From the NCBI GenBank assembly GCA_033557465.1, contig CM066047.1:3782001-3846000 (forward strand): DNA of 64,000 nt, written 5' to 3'. Shown here piece by piece: positions 32,750 to 43,443 of this stretch. The notes beneath the pieces are model-generated. The model was not told the DNA's origin, searched no databases, and saw only the letters and a list, made by a program, of their open reading frames with translations. The stretch is from Ichthyophis bannanicus (taxonomy: Eukaryota > Chordata > Amphibia > Gymnophiona > Ichthyophiidae). Every line of letters begins with the position of its first letter. The stretch's first letter is position 1. The position numbers were made by a program, and so were the translations under genes.

Positions 32750-34010
32750 TGACAGGGAGGGAGCAGATATGGATGGATGGAGGGGGCTGACATTTTATTT
32801 ATTTATTTATTTATTTAACAGTTCTTCTATACCGCTCTATTTTAGACAGGGAGGGAGCAGATATGGATGGATGGAGGGGGCTGACATTTTATTTATTTAT
32901 TTATTTATTTAACAGTTCTTCTATACCGCTCTATTTTAGATCAGAGCGGTTTACATTCAACATGGGAGCTGATATGGATGGATGGAGGGAGGGAGGGAGG
33001 GGGGCTGACATGGAGGGAGGGAGCTGATATGGATGGAGGGAGGGGGGCTGACATGGAGGGAGGGAGCAGATATGGATGGATGGAGGGAGGGGGGCTGACA
33101 TGGAGGGAGGGAGCAGATATGGATGGATGGAGGGAGGGGGGCTGACATGGAGGGAGGGGGGCTGACATGGAGGGAGGGAGCTGATATGGATGGATGGAGG
33201 GAGGGGGGCTGACATGGAGGGAGGGAGCTGATATGGATGGAGGGAGGGGGGCTGACATGGAGGGAGGGAGCAGATATGGATGGATGGAGGGAGGGGGGCT
33301 GACATGGAGGGATGGAGGGGGCTGACATGGAGGGAGGGAGCTGATATGGATGGATGGAGGGAGGGGGGCTGACATGGAGGGAGGGGGGCTGACATGGTGG
33401 AGGGAGGGGGGCTGACATGGAGGGAGGGAGCAGATATGGATGGATGGATGGAGGGAGGGGGGCTGACATGGAGGGAGGGAGCAGATATGGATGGATGGAG
33501 GGAGGGGGGCTGACATGGAGGGAGGGAGCTGCTATGGATGGCTGGAGGGAGGGGGGCTGACATGGAGGGAGCAGATATGGATGGATGGAGGGAGGGGGGC
33601 TGACATGGAGGGAGGGGCTGACGGGGCTGACATGGAGGGAGGGAGCAGATATGGATGGAGGGAGGGAGGGGGGCTGACATGGAGGGAGGGAGCAGATATG
33701 GAGGGAGGGAGCTGATATGGATGGATGGAGGGAGGGGGGCTGACATGGAGGGATGGAGGGGGCTGACATGGAGGGAGGGGGGCTGACATGGAGGGAGGGA
33801 GCTGATATGGATGGATGGAGGGAGGGGGGCTGACATGGAGGGAGGGAGCTGATATGGATGGAGGGAGGGGGCTGACATGGAGGGATGGAGGGGGCTGACA
33901 TGGAGGGAGGGAGCTGATATGGATGGAGGGAGGGGGGCTGACATGGAGGGAGGGAGCTGATATGGATGGAGGGAGGGAGGGGGCTGACATGGAGGGATGG
34001 AGCACTGGTA
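32750..34010. repeat. G-rich minisatellite within the hAT element
   Basis: Roughly two dozen variant units of the form gatatggatggatggaggg + aggggggctgacatggaggg + agggagca are arranged head to tail. The C-rich strand is open in three frames with Pro/Ser/His-rich repeats, which is a by-product of the repeat and not a gene. G-runs on the plus strand could form quadruplexes. Confidence 0.9.
32791..32962 (-). repeat. L2-type 3' tails inside the minisatellite, duplicated
   Basis: A poly(TTTA)-containing segment followed by ttcttctataccgctctatt occurs at about 32791-32846 and again at 32884-32962. The second is longer (to gagcggtttacattcaaca). The identical flanks show that a minisatellite unit plus an inserted L2 tail was tandemly duplicated (period about 93 bp). 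Confidence 0.75.
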
Positions 34011-34806
34011 ATGGGGTTGAGGGGACGAGCACTGGAAATGAGCTGATTAGGGGAGGCTAGGACTGGTAATGAGCTGATGGGGGGGTAGGACTGGTATTGG
34101 GCTGATTAGGGGAGGCTAGCACTGGTAATGGGGTTGAGGGGGGATTAGCACTGGAAGGTACTGGGAGTGAGGACTGGAAAGGGGCTGATATTGGGGAGGG
34201 TTACTGGGACTGGAAATAGGCTGATGGAAAGAAGTGAAGAAAACGAAAGAAGAGATAAGAAATGGCAGATGGACCATAGACCACAGAAAGAGAGCTAAGA
34301 GAAGACAGGAAAGCAGAAGCCTCAGATCGGGACCAGCATGATCAAAGAATAAATTGGTCAGACAACAAAGGTAGAAAAAATAATTTTATTTCATATTAGT
34401 GATTTGACTACAAAATCATCATAATTTTGAAATCAAATATTGTTACTTGTTGTTGTGATATTTTCTGGCGTTTTTTTTTTTTGGTGTGTGAAGGAAGAGG
34501 GGTAGTCTTATACGGCGAGTATAGGCCAAACACCTATATTTTAACAGGAAAGTAGGGGGTCGTATATAGCATTAAGGTAAGAAACAATATATGCAGTGTT
34601 AGATTTGTTTTAAATGTCGCAATGGTTTTGCGGCTCCCAGTTTTTTTTTTCCCTTCGGAAACGGGTCCAAGTGGCTCTTTACGTCTTAAAGGTTGCAGAC
34701 CCCTGGGATAGCCAACATGGCATGCAAATATAACTATTTACATCATCAGGTTACAGAAGATAAAATGTATAATTAGTGGACATAAAGCACCTTGCTACGT
34801 GCGGTA

Positions 34807-37800
34807 TCATGGCTCACTAGGTGATTTGGTGTCACTATCGGTCTTAGAAAGGGGGCATGTTTCTGAGATCGTTGGGAAGTATTTGAGGAATAAGTAGGAT
34901 TTGAGGGCCTTTCTAAATTGCATTAGGCTAGTAATTGCTCTAATGTTTGTTGGCAAGGCGTTCCAGAGTTTTGGAGCACGGAGACTGAAAGCCCAGTTTG
35001 CTGCCGTTGTGGTACATCTTGTGAGTTCTCGAGGCATCGTGAGCATATTTACAGCTACTGATCTTCTTGATCTGTTCGGGATTATGGGTTTGATGAGGTC
35101 GGTTAAAGATGTGGAGGAGAGATTGTTTACAGCCTTGAAGGTCATTAACAGTGTCTTGAAGATGATCCTAGCGTGAATAGGAAGCCAGTGTAACTGCATC
35201 AAAAGGGGTGTCACATGGTCACTCCTAGATGCCCCATGTAGAGCCCTCGCTGCGCTATGCATTGCGAGCTGTAAGGGGTTCAAGGTGGCTTGAGGAAGGC
35301 CTAGTAAAATGACATTTGCATAATCCAAGTGAGGCATGATCAGAGCCTGGAAGATGGTACGGAAATCTTCTGGTTCAAGAATGGGACGAAGATGTCTGAG
35401 TGAACGGATCTTGTAGTATATTGATCTTACAGTATTGGCTATATGTTCCTTCATGTCGAGGTTTTGATCTAGTGTAACACCTAGGTACCTTATTGTGGGC
35501 TTTGTTTGTAGTTCAGCTTCTCTCACCTTCAAGTATTGTGGGGGGATAAAGTTCGGATTCTTCGATATGAAGAGCACTTCTATCTTCTTATGTTGGATCC
35601 TGAGGTTTTGTGACGTGAGCCATTCCGATATGGCATTAAAACAATTGGTCAGGGGGGATAGGTCTAATTTGTTTAGGTCGAAAGGCATATAAAGGAGTAC
35701 GTCATCCGCATAAATCATGCAACTTACACTGAAGGACCGGATAATCTTACAGATTGGTTGCATATATATATTGAACAACAAAGCGGAGAGGGAGGATCCC
35801 TGTGGAACCCCCTGACCTTGGTGAAATGGTTCTGAAATTGCTCCACCAGATCTAACATGTTGCCATCTTCCGGACAAGTATGATCTGCACAATTCCAGTG
35901 CAGTTCCACTGACACCCTTCTCTTTTAGCCGTATTAGGAGGATCTCATGACTTACAGAGTCTAAAGCTGCGGCTATGTCAAGGAAAATTAGTGCAAAACC
36001 CTGCCGAGATTACATTGTTAAGGAGGGTGGTAAGGAGTGTTTCTACACCGTGTGACTCTCTGAAGCCATGCTGGCATGGATCCAGTGGAGCAGCAGCATC
36101 TATATGGTCTTGTAATTGACTTTGAACCTCTTTTTCAATTAACTTTGCAAGAAAAGGAATACTTGCGATAGGTCTGTAGGAGTCTACCCTTTGGGGGTCT
36201 AACTTACTATTTTTTAGCAGCGGTCTGATCGATGTTTGCTTGAGAGCAGAGGGGAACGTACCAGAGGTGAATGACAGGTTCATTATTCTGGTTATTATTG
36301 TGCTGAATTCACTGCGCAGTTCCTTTATCCAAAAAGCTGGGCAAGGGTCTGTCTGTGCAGTGGTGGTATTGAGCGTCATGATCAGGTCTTTAATGCGCTT
36401 TTTAGCAGGAGTAGAAAAATTGGATAGTGGTGTTGGGCAATCTTGGACTGTGGAGGCAACTTCCATTGAGGGTTTGTTTGTCTGTGCAATCTTGGATTGT
36501 AGGTAAAGTGCAAACTCCTGAGGTTGGATCTCAAATTGCTTTCCAGTAGCTGGTTCTTTAGAGAGATTCTTGACCAAATTGAACAAATCGTGAGGTTTGT
36601 TTAATGAACGCTTCAAGGTGTTTGTATGGTATTGTTTTATTCTCTCTGTGATGGCCTTGCGGTGAACGGAGAGCTTATAGGTGTAAGCTGTCTGGTCTAC
36701 AGTGGAGCGTGACCGACGCCATCGTTTCTCAAGACTCCGTAGTCGGGAGAGAGGTAGTCTCAGTTCCTCTGTGTACCATGGAGCAGAATTTCTTTTCTTT
36801 AGCGGCCTGATGAGTGGTGGTCGAAGTGCTATCACGTTGAGACTGTTGTTCCAGCAGGAGATTAGATCTTCCAGATTTAGGGATGTCTCATTACGTAGCG
36901 AGTGCGTTCCGGACAGGATACGATCCCTGTTAAATGGAGAGAAGCTTCTGGCCAGAGATCTAGGGTCCCTGCTTGGTGCACTGTTGGTCATTGATTTCAT
37001 GTTTTGAGTAAGGATCTGGAAGGTAATAAGTTTGTGATCTGACCACGGCACAGCGGTTATGGATATTGCGGTGTTGTATGATTGGTCCTGAACTGATTGT
37101 GGGGCAAAAATGAGGTCAAGAGTATTTCCCTTTACATGAGTAGGTTCTTTCACTAATTGTTGGTATCTAAGGGTCTCAAAAGCTTCAAGGAGGGCTGATG
37201 CTTGGCCATCTTGAAGCGCTGGCAGGTTAAAATCACCTACAATCCAATTTGGGATATTAGGATTCTGGATGTTAGATGCAAGGTTTATAATTGTTGGGAG
37301 GTCGTCTGGGGAGGCTGAAGGAGCTCTATAGAGAAGGTTTATAGAACAGAGCTTGTTGGATATAGAGACTAACTCCAGGTGGTCAGTGCTGGTGGCGTCA
37401 ATCAGCTGGAAATGTAGATCTGACTTAGTGAGAATGAGCACTCCTTGCTTATTATGCCTGTGGCTAGTGAAAACTGTGAAATTTGATGGGAGGAGCTGGT
37501 TGAGTAGGACATTGTCTTCCGAGGAAAGCCATTTTTCAGTAACCATGAGAATGTCAAGGTTGTGGAGGAAAATTGTATCTACAATCGCAGGCCACTTTTT
37601 ACGAATTGAGCGGGAGTTGATGAGGGCACATTTTAAACTTTGTGGGTGGAGGCTTTTGATCTGTTTGGCTTTTGTCGAGTGCTGCAGTGGGATGTGTATC
37701 AGATGTGAGTGATGTGAGCGAGAGTCCCAATTATGGTTGTATTTAGGTATACCTGCCCATCTTTTTCCATGGTTATATAGTATAGGTATCAGGCTTACCT

Positions 37801-37879
37801 CAGGGGATAGAGCTCGGGAGAGTGAGAAGCAGAACGAAAAGAGGAAGCAGAAGCCAGTTAAAGTGAGGGAGTATCCCAT
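34807..37879 (-). pseudogene. L2 ORF2 (endonuclease-RT) with one frameshift
   Basis: About 1,000 codons. The endonuclease (residues ~60-270) includes LKCALINSRSIRKKW, WIVGDFNLP and ITAVPWSDHKLITFQI. A linker has APWYTEELRLPLSRLRSLEK. RT has DPCQHGFRESHGVETLL, then, after an extra T near 35997, FLDIAAALDSVSHEIL, GVPQGSSLSALLFNIYM, the catalytic MIYADDVLLY, HLDYANVILLG, HVTPLLMQLHWLPI and the L2-typical APKLWNALPTNIR near the end. Apart from the single indel both halves are open, so loss of function is recent. Confidence 0.85.
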
Positions 37880-38340
37880 CTTGCTAGCTCAGGGCGCAAG
37901 TGTAGCTGCAGTAAGTTAGTTCTAGTGTGAGGAGAGGGCACAGAACTATTCTGGCAGGTTGGTTAACATTTAAGCTGCAATACAATCAGATCACATTGAT
38001 CTATGTATGGATTGATTCTGGCAAGCAGGTTTCACAAATCATTCACTCATATATAAGGTTAGACAAGCAGGTTAGCACTCTAAAATAGCAGGATTAAGGC
38101 GAATAACTGGCATATGAGGTGAAAACATTTATCTAGGGTACCTAGAATACTGTTACCAGATCGGGAAATATAATATTAAAATGAGTACAAGGTTACCAGA
38201 AATTTAGCACCTCGTTGGATCTGCCGGGTTATAGGCAGATCGAGATACGTTATTTCAAATTCACAGAGTTCCTTGGTTCTCTTTGTTGATGGTTCACTCC
38301 TAAGGGCCACGCCAAAGGGCCCTCAGGCGCGGGCCCGCCT

Positions 38341-38952
38341 GGCGGCGGCAGCCTTTTAACACTGCTGATTCCCTCCTCCCACAGCCCCGATTGGGCTGGA
38401 GGTCTGCTGGGCTGGACCCCGATCGGGGAGCAGCAAGATGGACGCTGCACAAGGGATTTCCCGCCGGCGGCGGCAGCCTTTTAACACTGCTGATTCCCTC
38501 CTCCCACAGCCCCGATTGGGCTGGAGGTCTGCTGGGCTCGACCCCGATCGGGGAGCAGCAAGATGGACGCTGCACAAGGGATTTCCCGCCGGCGGCGGCA
38601 GCCTTTTAACACTGCTGATTCACTCCTCCCACAGCCCGATTGGGCTGGAGGTCTGCTGGGCTGGACCCCGATCGGGGAGCAGCAAGATGGACACTGCACA
38701 AGGGATTTCCCGCCGGCGGCGGCAGCCTTTTAACACTGCTGATTCCCTCCTCCCACAGCCCCGATTGGGCTGGAGGTCTGCTGGGCTCAACCCCGATCGG
38801 GGAGCAGCAAGATGGACGCTGCACAAGGGATTTCCCGCCGGCGGCGGCAGCCTTTTAACACTGCTGATTCCCTCCTCCCACAGCCCCGATTGGGCTGGAG
38901 GTCTGCTGGGCTCGACCCCGATCGGGGAGCAGCAAGATGGACGCTGCACAAG
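38341..38952 (-). repeat. 125-bp tandem repeats at the L2 5' end (five units)
   Basis: Units start with ggcggcggcagccttttaac at 38341, 38466, 38591, 38715 and 38840, giving periods of 125, 125, 124 and 125. They differ at only a few sites. They lie directly upstream of the L2 5' UTR and end at the CR1-E junction, so they are read as part of the inserted L2. The position resembles promoter monomers of mouse L1. Promoter function here is inference. Confidence 0.75.
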
Positions 38953-40431
38953 ATGATTTTAATGATAGTTCACAGATTACTAATAGCAGGTCTGCAATCT
39001 CATATTTCAGTTCTTTCAACACCCTTGGATGTATACCATCCGGCCCAGGTGATTTGCTACTCTTCAGTTTATCTAATAGTTGTAATACATCTTCTCGATG
39101 TATAGATATTTCCTTCAATTCTTCCGCACCTTTAAATACCACTTCTGTCATGGGTAACATCCCTACATCTTCCTCAGTAAAGACCGAAGCAAAGAATTCA
39201 TTCAGTCTCTCCGCTATCGCCTTGTCTTCTCTCAGTGCCCCTTTAACTCCTCTATCATCTAATGGACCAACTGACTCTCTCACAGGTTTTTTGCTACAAA
39301 TGTACTTGAAAAAATCTTTATTTCGCATTTTTGCTTCCACAGCAAGCTTCTTCTCAATTCTCCCTTTGCCTGCTTTATCAATGTCTTGCATTTGACTTGC
39401 CAGTGCTTGTGCTGTTTCCAGGTTTCGTCGTTTGGCTCTTTTTTCCATTTCCTGAAAGATGCTTTTTTGGCAACAACAGTCTCTCTGACCTCACCTTTAA
39501 ACCATGCTGGCAGTTTTTTGGACTTCCTTCCACTTTTCTTAAAGCGTGGAATACAGCTGGTCTGGGCTGCCAAGAAAGTATTTTTCAACAACACCCAAGC
39601 TTTAACCTTTGCAACTGCTCCTTTTAGTTTTTTCTTAACTATTTTCCTCATTTTATCATAGTCTCCCTTTCGAAAGTTAAAAGGTAGTACTGTGGATTTC
39701 CGTACTATCCCTCCTCCACTAATTAAATCAAAGGCGATCATGCTATGATCACTATTGCCAGGTGGCCCCAACACCCTTATCTCTTGCACTAGATCTGGTG
39801 TTCCACTAAGGACTAGGTCTAATATGGCTTCCCCTCTGGTCGGTTCATGAACCAGCTGCTCCAAGAAGCAGTTATTTATGTCATCTAGGAACTTTATCTC
39901 CCTAGCATGTCCTGCCGTGACACTGACCCAGTCGATACCGGGGTAATTAAAATCACCCATTATTATTACTGCGCTGTAACTTTTGTTAGCTTCCTTGATT
40001 TCTTTGAGCATTTCATCATCCATTTGTTCACTCTGGCCCGGTGGTCGATAGTACACCCCCACTGCCATCGCCTTCCCCTTTTTACATGGAATTTCAATCC
40101 ATAGAGATTCTACAGCAAATTTTGTTTCCTGTAAAACTTTAATCCTTTCTGACTCAATGCCCTCTCTAACATAGAGCGCAACCCCTCCACCAATTTGATC
40201 AGCTCTATCATTACGATACAGTTTGTACCCAGGTATCACAGTGTCCCACTGGTTGTCCTCCTTCCACCATGTCTCTGATATTCCAATCATATCTAACCTC
40301 TCATTTAGTGCTATATATTCTAACTCTCCCATCTTATTTTTTAGACTTCTAGCATTTGCATACAAGCATTTTAGAGACTGTATTTTATTCATATTAATTT
40401 GGCTATTAGTAGACATGGGTAATTTGGGATC
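38953..40431 (-). pseudogene. CR1-E ORF2, endonuclease to N-terminal RT
   Basis: The AP-endonuclease domain is open from about 40431: LKCLYANARSLKNKMGELE, GISETWWKED, GGGVALYVREG, IIMGDFNYPGIDW (catalytic) and NSDHSMIAFDLISG. A connector follows with SGRKSKKLPAWFKGEVR. A frameshift near 39445 leads to FFKYICSKKPVRESVGPL, SPGPDGIHPRVLKELKYEIA and the L2 junction. The apparent Met start at 40470 lies in L2 sequence and is not the true start. Confidence 0.82.
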
Positions 40432-41216
40432 AGCTAGAATTATATTAAAGATAAATTCACTCCAACACATTACACCAATATTAGCATCCCTGCACTGGTT
40501 ACCAATACAAAGCAGGATAACTTACAAAACAATAATAACTACATTCAAAGCCCTAAATGACATGGCCCCGAAGACACTATGTAATTTAATAACCAAAGAA
40601 CCACCTAAGCCCACTCATAGAAAGGGACAATCAAATAAACTAAAGATTCCAAAAGAATATATAAGAACTCACAAAATTACAAATAATAGAGCCTTTTCCC
40701 ACATAGCTCCAACAGCTTGGAACTCGTTACCAGAGGACTTACGATCACTAACAGAGATAACGGAATTCAGAAAAAAATTGAAAACATATCTATTCACTAA
40801 ACACTATAATACCATGGAAAACCTTCCACTCAACTTAGATAAAGGCTAAATATGAACCTGCCCACATCAAGCGTATACTCCCTTTTACAAGGGATAACAT
40901 ACAAAACATAATTGAATGAACACTCTACTCCTATGCACTGATACCCTACTTGTATATAGTTGCAACTGATATGATCCGCCTATGCGGTAGAGTCAGTACT
41001 TTTGTTTAAATTGTTACACAATCTGTGTTAGTTGAATTATTCTGCTTAGTTTTTAAACCATATGTGTGCATGTTAAGATGTTCCATGTAAAAAGTTATAT
41101 TGTTCCATGTAAAACAAGCTCTGCATTGTTAACTGTTGTTAATTGTACACCGCAACTGATCGCTGGAAGATGCGGTATATAAATAAGTGTTAAATAAATA
41201 AATAAATAAATAAAAT
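40432..41216 (+). mobile_element. L2 3'-end fragment inserted in CR1-E
   Basis: It encodes the L2 C-terminus (HITPILASLHWLPIQSRITY, KALNDMAPKTLCNLI, NRAFSHIAPTAWNSLP) up to a stop near 40848. A 3' UTR ends gcggtatataaataagtg and (AAAT)n near 41216. The open frame starting at 40223 is a chimera with antisense CR1. It separates CR1-E ORF2 from the ORF1-ORF2 spacer. Confidence 0.82.
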
Positions 41217-41360
41217 CTTTAAGCTCTGTCTGCTCCATACTCGAGGGCATTTGGGCTACTTTACTCTTTTTTGGAACCTCTCTGCTTTTGGTAGTATCCT
41301 TCAAGGATACATTCTTCCGAATCATCCGCTCTTGGGCAACTGTCGGCTTTCTCCTATTAT

Positions 41361-42251
41361 CTAGTTTAAAAGCTGCTCTATCTCTGTTTTAAAGGTTAAT
41401 GCCAACAGCCTGGTTCCATCCCGGTTAAGGTGAAGCCCATCCCTTCGGAAGAGCCCCTCCTTTCCCCAGAATGTTCCCCAGTTCCTAACAAATCCAAACC
41501 CCTCATCTCTGCACCATTGTCTCATCCACGCATTGAGACTCCGGAGCTCTGCCTGCCTTTTGGGTCCTGCACGTGGAACGGGAAGCATTTCGGAGAACGC
41601 TACCCTGGAAGTTCTGGATTTCAACTTCCTACATAAAAGCCTAAATTTAGCCTCCAGAACCTCCCTACCACATTTTCCTATGTCATTGGTATCGACATGT
41701 ACCAAGACAGCAGACTCCTCCCCAGCACTATCTAAGACCTTATCTAGGTGGCGCGTGAGGTCCGTTACCTTTGCACCAGGCAGGCATGTTACCAGGCGAT
41801 CCTCACGCCCATCAGCCACCCAGCTATCTACATGCCTAATGATCGAATCACCAACTATAACGGCTGTCCTAACCCTTCCCTCATGGGCACATGGCCCTGG
41901 AGAAACTTCCTCGGTGCGAGAGGGTTTTACATCACCTGAAGGACAGGTCCTAATTACAGGATCACTTCCTGCCACACCAGGGTGATGCTCTCCTGTCACG
42001 TGACCTCTCTCCTCCATGGCAACAGGGATGCTGCCAGACTGGAGGTGGGACTTCAGGACTATATCCCTGTAGGTCTCGTCTATGTACCTCTCTGTCTGTC
42101 TTATGTTTTCCGAGTCTGCTACTCTAGCCTCTAGAGAATGGACTCGTTCCCTGAGAGCAAAGAGCTCCTTGCGCCTAGTGCACACGTAAGACCTCTCACC
42201 AACTGGGAGAAAATCATACATATGACACTCAAAAGACTGGAAAGCCCCCAT
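41361..42251 (-). CDS. CR1-E ORF1 with SGNH-type esterase domain
   Basis: A 296-codon open frame. An N-terminal Cys-poor segment with a predicted coiled coil (ELFALRERVHSLEARVADSE) is followed by the esterase domain: VIVGDSIIRHVD (block I Ser), LVHVDTNDIG (block III Asn) and RRDGLHLNRDGTRLL near the end (block V Asp and His). Such domains are known in CR1-group ORF1 proteins, where lipid or membrane association has been proposed. The usual Gly of the GTND block is Asp here. It is intact although the rest of the element is broken. Confidence 0.82.
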   Translation of the reverse strand: MGAFQSFECHMYDFLPVGERSYVCTRRKELFALRERVHSLEARVADSENIRQTERYIDETYRDIVLKSHLQSGSIPVAMEERGHVTGEHHPGVAGSDPVIRTCPSGDVKPSRTEEVSPGPCAHEGRVRTAVIVGDSIIRHVDSWVADGREDRLVTCLPGAKVTDLTRHLDKVLDSAGEESAVLVHVDTNDIGKCGREVLEAKFRLLCRKLKSRTSRVAFSEMLPVPRAGPKRQAELRSLNAWMRQWCRDEGFGFVRNWGTFWGKEGLFRRDGLHLNRDGTRLLALTFKTEIEQLLN

Positions 42252-42579
42252 CTCGCTGCTGGACTGCTGTCTGCATCTTAGTTTTAAGTTTTTGTTTAGA
42301 TCTTTAAGTTCTTTACTTACTAAGGGTTGCCAATAAAACTGTACCTAATATGTTTAATATACCTTGTTCACCTCAAGCTTAATTAATCTCAGGTCCTTAG
42401 TGTATGACTGATTTGGGTAACAAGCTTCACCTGAGAGCACCTCCTGTCTTTTAAAATGTGTAAGTAGCTATAAAGCTATGATTATCCCAGGGGTGGTTGG
42501 GTGTGGGGAGGGAGGGAGGGAAATAACACTTATTAAAAGAGGGCTGATACACAGTACCCTGTCCTGTGCTGCTGAGGTA

Positions 42580-43325
42580 AGCTATATTCTTATTTGATTT
42601 AAATTATAGCTCTTTGCTGCTGCTAGGCTCTAACTTATTATGAAATTTAAACTACAAGCTCTCTGCTGGGTTCTAAATTTAACCAGAAAGCTCTCTTCTG
42701 TGTTTTAAATTTAAACTAAAAGTACTTTGCTGATGCTAGGCCCTGAGTGACTATTAAATTTAAACTACAAGCTCTCTGCTGGGTCTGAAATTTAACCAGA
42801 AAGCTCTCTTCTGTGTTTTAAATGTAAACTTAAACTGCTGCTACTAGGCCCTGACTGATTTAACAAAAAATAGTGGGTTCACAGATTAATTCGCTTTAAT
42901 AAAGAGAATTCCTTTCAGAAAATTCCCAGAAGTATATACTCACAATTGCAGATCTCTCTCCAGAAGTAACAGTCCCCTTTTCTAGTCTTTCAAGACTGAG
43001 GATCACAGAGCTCTGGTTGAGCTATTTATGCCTGTGCTGCTGAGGTAAGCTGTTACCAACTTCCTGGATGATTAACAGTCCTTGCTTGGATAGAAGGAGT
43101 CTTTCAAAATGGCCTTTTGATCTGCCACCTGGTGTTTACACCTATTGAAAAAGGTTTCACAGGTCTCTTGCCCCCTAGGTAGAAGGCCTCTTTGTAAAGG
43201 TCTCTAGAAGACTATTTGCTGCTCAGAGAGTACTGACCCTGTTTTGCCTTTTGTGCTAATCTATATTCTTATTTGATTTAAGCTCTTTGCTGCTGATAGG
43301 CTCTAACTTATTATGAAATTTTTCC
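42580..43325 (-). repeat. Internally repeated CR1-E 5' UTR
   Basis: Blocks such as tttgctgctgctaggctcta, aatttaaactacaagctctc and aaccagaaagctctcttctg recur with about 110-125 bp spacing between 42600 and 42860. A larger block (cctgtgctgctgaggtaagc; ctatattcttatttgattta) recurs near 43030 and 43260. They lie upstream of CR1 ORF1, so they are read as 5' UTR repeats. Confidence 0.6.
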
Positions 43326-43404
43326 ACCCATCTCTGTTATAACCATTTCCCACTAGCTTTATCCTAGTCCCTTGTTTGTTTTATTTGTCTGTCTTGAATA
43401 GACT

Positions 43405-43443
43405 GTAAGCTCTATTGAGCAGAGACTGCTCAATAGAGCTTAC
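43405..43443. repeat. Perfect 18-bp inverted repeat with 3-base loop
   Basis: gtaagctctattgagcag (43405-43422), loop aga, exact complement 43426-43443. The first arm resembles a common SINE/LINE sequence (gactgtaagctctattgagc). The second arm looks like a template-switch copy. Not a terminator; no gene is adjacent. Confidence 0.85.

Larger units (their letters stand above)
32381..34705. mobile_element. Non-autonomous hAT element, 2325 bp
   Basis: It is flanked by the 8-bp duplication GGATAGCC (32373-32380, 34706-34713). Ends are CAGGGGTCGGCAACC at the left and its counterpart CAGGGGTCTGCAACC read from the right, the classic hAT terminal form. The interior holds a 130-bp-arm palindrome and a minisatellite rather than a transposase. 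It was inserted in the L2 3' UTR. Confidence 0.9.
32208..38952 (-). mobile_element. L2 LINE, nearly full length, inserted in CR1-E (carries a hAT)
   Basis: The order on the minus strand is a 125-bp repeat array (38952-38341), 5' UTR (38340-37880), ORF2 (37879-34807) and a 3' UTR ending in the TATATAAG...TAAATAAAATAAATAAA tail near 32215. The 3' UTR is interrupted by a hAT element (32381-34705) with an 8-bp duplication. CR1-E sequence flanks both ends. Only one frameshift is visible in ORF2, so this copy is young relative to its host CR1. Confidence 0.85.
31789..43325 (-). mobile_element. CR1-E: long CR1 LINE broken by an L2 and an L2 fragment
   Basis: CR1 pieces, 5' to 3' on the minus strand, are 43325-41217 (5' UTR, ORF1, spacer), 40431-38953 (endonuclease to start of RT) and 32207-31789 (RT). 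The junction 38953/32207 rejoins CR1 exactly, as the uninterrupted CR1-D at 22255-22280 shows. The intervening 32208-38952 is an L2 in the same orientation. The CR1 3' end is missing beyond 31789, where DIRS-A begins. Confidence 0.85.

Noticed and set aside
32931..34032. Three long antisense ORFs (191-337 codons) with Pro/Ser/His repeats
   Set aside because: They are frame-shifted readings of one minisatellite. All three frames are open because the unit lacks stops. No start context or domain.
38341..38952. CRISPR-like array
   Set aside because: Units are contiguous 125-bp repeats without spacers, in a vertebrate genome.
38250..38956. Several overlapping ORFs in the 125-bp array on both strands
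   Set aside because: They repeat with the monomer and have no family resemblance. The array is non-coding 5' sequence of L2.
40223..40849. A 208-codon plus-strand frame
   Set aside because: The first 70 codons are antisense to the CR1-E endonuclease. Only the part after about 40432 is real L2 coding sequence.
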